A program made the translations under genes and the position numbers. A stretch of 64,000 nt of DNA from Argentina anserina. Lineage: Eukaryota; Streptophyta; Magnoliopsida; Rosales; Rosaceae. Below are positions 60,222 through 64,000 of this stretch, one piece after another (the first letter of the stretch is position 1; each line of letters begins with the position of its first letter). The notes beneath the pieces were generated by a model. It was not told the origin of the DNA. It worked only from the letters and a program-made list of their open reading frames with translations, and ran no database searches. The stretch lies in contig NC_065877.1 in NCBI RefSeq assembly GCF_933775445.1, positions 21,638,001-21,702,000 of the forward strand, given 5' to 3'.

Positions 60222-61696
60222 ATGGCTGCTGCTGCTGCTGGTGTTGTTGGGGGAAATGGGTCTTCTTGGATCAACTCGTTTAAGAATAAATCTTCGAGGA
60301 ACAAGAAGACTGTGAACAGGGCTATGGTGTCTTGTGTTTCTTCTAATGTGATGGATCCGTATCAGACTTTGAGGATCCGACCCGGTGCCTCTGAATCTGA
60401 GGTCCGGAAGGCTTTCAGACAGCTTGCCTTGCAGGTTTGATCTCTCATCCCATCTTTAAATTTTTTAGCTTGTTTTTTTTTTAGTTTCTTGGTTTATTTT
60501 TTTTATGTGGATTTACAACTAGACGTGATGCTTGTTTTGGGGCTCTGTTTGATGGTTGTGTTTGCTATGTGGTTTGTGCAGTATCATCCAGATGTATGTA
60601 GAGGAAACAATTGTGGTGTTCAGTTTCACGAAATCAATGAGGCTTATGATGTAAGTATTCATGATCGTTTCTTCTTGGCATTTTCTTTTGTATTCTCAGC
60701 CTTGTGAATTATGATTTATGTGTCGAGCCTGCTGTTTTGTACGCATGCATATAATTCTTAGATATAAATTGCATCACAAAACAGAGGTTGGAGAATTAGG
60801 TTAGAAGGTTGTGTTGATTTGTTTCTCCTACTAGTATTTAACGAAAACCTTTGAGGGCATAAATTGGTTGCTGATTTAGAATTATCTAAGCAATTACTAG
60901 CTGAGTTTCTTTTAAATTTACATGATCAGTCTTATGTAGTTTGATCTAGTGGTACTCTAAAGGTCGCATCTTTTCGACATAAGTGGATTTTGTTTGTGAA
61001 GACGGCTTCTTTAACGAAATTTCTTGCTTAAAGTAGGATTCACCTACACCATCCATAGTTGAGAACAAATTTGATGTAGGATAAGGTTTGTAGCTACTTC
61101 TCTGAAAGTAAAGAGTAGGTGGAGTCACAGTAGTACTATGGGACTCATGATCTATATGATTAGAGACATGGAAAAAAGTTGGATTTTATGGACTGTTTTG
61201 AAGGAAATTGTAAACCAATGGAATATGGTGGTTTAAGCAATCAAATTAATCGACAGCATCTTTGTGAATGGTGGGGGATGATTAATATTCAATAATGTTA
61301 GATGGGACACCACTACATAATTCACAATCAACTAGCAGCATCTATATTTTTAATGTTTCAAGAATTTATTTGTGGTATTAGGTGATTAGGTTCCTGGATA
61401 AGTATGTGATTAGGATGTTTTAACAAATAATAGAGTCTGAAAGGAATATAGTGCTCCCTGATTATGATGTTTAACAATTATCTGATTGAAGTTCCTATGA
61501 TTTGTTTTTGCAGACTGTTATGAGCAACTTGAGAGAAGAAACGACTCCATTACAAATGTATGAGACGTATGAGGAAGGAGAGGATGATTCGATGCGAGGA
61601 ATGAATGATCCAGATTACGATATGTGGGAGGAATGGATGGGATGGGAAGGAGCTGGTATTAGGGACTACACTTCTCATATCAATCCTTACATTTAA
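60222..61696 (+). CDS. Chloroplast J-protein, DnaJ8-like
   Basis: Three exons (60222-60434, 60582-60650, 61514-61696) give 154 aa in continuous phase. Residues 1 to about 40 are Ala/Ser/Lys-rich with few acidic residues, as in a plastid transit peptide. The J-domain starts at [20 protein letters not shown] (about 45) and has its HPD at 73-75 (exon 2 begins YHPDV), so it can stimulate Hsp70 ATPase. The C-terminus is acidic ([26 protein letters not shown]). Size, intron positions and the [11 protein letters not shown] ending match the small Arabidopsis J8 type. Role: co-chaperone in the stroma, linked in Arabidopsis to photosynthetic protein stability. The upstream in-frame ATG at 60201 is rejected because it lies before the transit peptide. 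Confidence 0.9.
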
Positions 61697-63440
61697 AGAA
61701 CCAATTGTAATTAATCAATAGATGGTTCAAATCTTCATCCAAATCCATTACAACCTGAACGGTTGTTCCTGTATATAGTCCAAGCAAGGATATAAATATC
61801 CTTTTTGTACATATCTCATGCTAGAGGTCTTACCCTGGCAGTTTACAAATGAATGAAATTCTCAAGAACTTCCTTTTACTTGAGTAGTGAACTTGAATAC
61901 TATATAACTATTGTTCTGCATCACTCGGGTCATTTTCTCTATTTCTAAAAGAAGTTTTGTGTTGTGGGCATCTATCAATTCATCCTGTTCTACTAGAGAA
62001 TCTTTACCTTAAATTAGTGATGGACATGGCTTATTTGTTTTGTCCTCCCCGCACGGCTTGGTTTTGTGCCCCATAAATTAGTGATACAAACCTGATGGAT
62101 AAACCCAAGTCATTTGCGGAAACATCTTGTTTGTTCTTGTGAGCCGTGGCTGCAGGATTCACTGTTAAACCTTCATACATTACAACAATTATTTGTTGTT
62201 CTGTTTCTTTCATAGTTCAAAACTGGGTTAAAGTGTTAAGCACGGGGAAAATGGGCGTCCAATTTTTGTTTAGTTGTTGCAGATTTTAAAGTGTCTGCAC
62301 TAAAGGCCATAGGGTGTATCATATACAGTTTTTCTTTTTAATAGAGGGCTTGTGCGGCTACTCTAACGCCTTAATAAATAAAACTGTCGAATACAAAAGG
62401 TGAACGTAAGTCTGACTTCCTAATTATAAAGATCTGAAATGATATCAGATCTCTCTACAAACAAATACTCAACTAGGCACCAACTAACAAAGAGTGCGTT
62501 GATGGCTACTCTATTTGCTTGAATGTAGCAAACTACTCAAGGGTTTTGAAAGTGTGTTATGGGAGAACAAGAAGGGGTTAATGGGCACATTAGAGTTACT
62601 TGCTGATCAGCCACAGTCGGACAAGTGAGGAATTTGTGATTAACCATAAAAGTTTGGGTAAACCCTCAATGCGCTTCCTTCTTATTGTTGTTCGATTTGC
62701 CGTTCGTACGCATCATACTGTTTTCTTGAGGCTATAGTGGTTACAGACAGGGTTCAAAAGGTTCCAAAACTTTTATCCATTAACAACCCTAACTAACTCA
62801 CATACACAATTATATATTTATGCGAGTGAGGTTTGAAAAATTCCCTTCAACGTTTACCCAACATACATCATACACGAACTTGTTTCAGTTGTTCGCACCT
62901 GCTCTTGCCATTATTATTCCATCCCCATAACAATATTTCTCTAATCATTTAACCTGGCTATGACGCAAAATAGATAGCCAATCACATTTTGTTCCATTTG
63001 GAGGAGAAAGTTTAGAAATTTCTCTTTTTTGGTAATTAAATAGTAGCTGAGTAAGTTACTATCCAAGTCAAATTATGTTTCCTCAAAAGGATGTTTTCAC
63101 AAGCTTGGATTCGAGCTAGAGATGTCCTATAATTACCAGGAGAGCTCCACTAGATCAAACCAAGTGTAAATTCTCAGAAAGAGGAAAATGGAGCTCGTCG
63201 AGTCGTCGATGCTAATAAACAAATAAAAATGTCAGTGAGGCCCAATTGAATGACTTGACCCATAAAATTGGAAAGCAGTCTGAGTGTACGACCAGACAAA
63301 CCATGAAAGACTGTTATCAAAGACTGTTAGTTTTGTGTCATAATAATTATCAAAAATCAAAAATCAAAAATCAAAATAAAAAATAAAAAAAATATTATGA
63401 TAATTGATAGGGGATTGCCCTTTTCCATATGATTCTTTGG
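61697..63440. other. 3' UTR and intergenic, no gene seen
   Basis: Follows the J-protein stop. No further gene, RNA or element recognised. Confidence 0.5.
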
Positions 63441-63442
63441 TT

Positions 63443-63446
<4 letters not shown>

Positions 63447-63481
<35 letters not shown>
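63447..63481. repeat. (CT)n microsatellite
   Basis: A run of at least 17 CT dinucleotides, probably in a promoter or leader. Confidence 0.9.
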
Positions 63482-63484
<3 letters not shown>

Positions 63485-63562
63485 TCTGTAATCCAAGGCT
63501 GAGAATCTCCCAATCCCCTTGTCCGAAATCTGTTCAATTGAGGATCAGTCTTCACTCTTCAG
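63482..63562 (+). promoter_or_regulatory. Putative 5' UTR exon of a gene extending beyond the window
   Basis: A CT-rich tract followed by non-coding leader-like sequence and a good splice donor, TTCAG|GTAATG, at 63563 resembles the layout of the PP2C leader. No coding exon is seen before the window ends. Confidence 0.35.
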
Positions 63563-64000
63563 GTAATGAATTGTATGTATTCACATGGCTATATGCGTAT
63601 CTGGAGACTGCAATTCAGGTTTCGAAACCGGACTTGAGACGTTCTATTGAGTTTTATGTTTGTTTATGTGGATATTGTTTCGAATTGCAACTTGTGATAG
63701 CTGTGTTCTTGGAACATGGCTTAAGAGCTTAAGCAGTAGGTCTTACATTGGTTGGGCAAACTCATATCGTATATCCACATAATTAATGGCGAAAGCTTAC
63801 GCTTTTACCAACTGTTTATGTCGAAGTAGGAGCGTTTTTCCACTCCCGGCTTGCATTAGTTGTCTTTTTAGGATGATTTCATAATGCTGCATCCTTTTCT
63901 TTATATTGTTATGTTTACTGTTGTTGTGTCTTACTTCCTTATGGATCACATAGTATTCTGCACACATTCACTATGAAATTGAGTAGTATTCTAGTACATA
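63563..64000. other. Possible intron of a gene running off the right edge
   Basis: No coding exon recognised in the last 440 bases. T-rich sequence consistent with a plant intron. Confidence 0.3.

Overview
The window looks like nuclear DNA from a dicot plant. Genes have many short exons with GT-AG introns in AT-rich intergenic DNA, and plant-specific families are present: BAHD hydroxycinnamoyl transferase, LRK10-like receptor kinases, a USP-domain cytoplasmic kinase, a clade-type PP2C, a plastid J-protein, and plant-mobile-domain Gypsy remnants. The transposon ends and protein flavour suggest a woody or herbaceous rosid, perhaps Rosaceae, but that is an impression and not a demonstration. All exon limits were placed by eye from splice consensus and reading-frame continuity.

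Left two thirds (about 1-41.5 kb): an accessory region of dead genes and mobile elements. The first 117 bases are the start of an apparently intact HCT-like gene leaving the window on the minus strand. Next come a short hAT-type element (2490-3468) and a non-autonomous Copia-type LTR element (4056-6195). Two divergent LRK10-like receptor-kinase pseudogenes follow (6.2-8.7 kb minus; 12.9-19.1 kb plus). The first is interrupted by a 410-bp hAT MITE and the second by a 3.6-kb hAT element with the same ends and a degenerate DUF659-type transposase. A 2.76-kb solo LTR sits between them. From 19.5 to 28 kb lies a patchwork of Gypsy remnants on the minus strand: a Tat-like LTR, a plant-mobile-domain gene antisense to an integrase tail, and, between them, a truncated syntaxin pseudogene split by a 2.2-kb element. 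From 29.26 to 38.03 kb is a second HCT-like gene, dead. Its exon 2 is split by a 3.94-kb hAT transposon. Its intron holds a MITE-like element that itself holds a second solo LTR of the same family as the first. A Gypsy leader/gag fragment abuts the broken exon 1, followed by about 2.9 copies of a 503-bp tandem repeat.

Right third (about 42-64 kb): ordinary gene space with three intact-looking plus-strand genes. These are a USP-domain/protein-kinase gene (42.2-45.9 kb, 752 aa), a PP2C phosphatase (47.6-56.5 kb, 429 aa, with a five-fold 16-residue C-terminal repeat) and a small plastid-type J-protein (60.2-61.7 kb, 154 aa). The PP2C gene carries a very young LTR element (189-bp LTRs that read as identical) in its third coding intron, 25 bp upstream of the splice acceptor. 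A likely 5' UTR exon of a further gene begins near 63.45 kb.

No new enzymatic or defence system is evident. The notable content is the resolvable order of insertions: several target-site duplications can be read exactly, and in two cases removing the insert restores the host reading frame across the joint.
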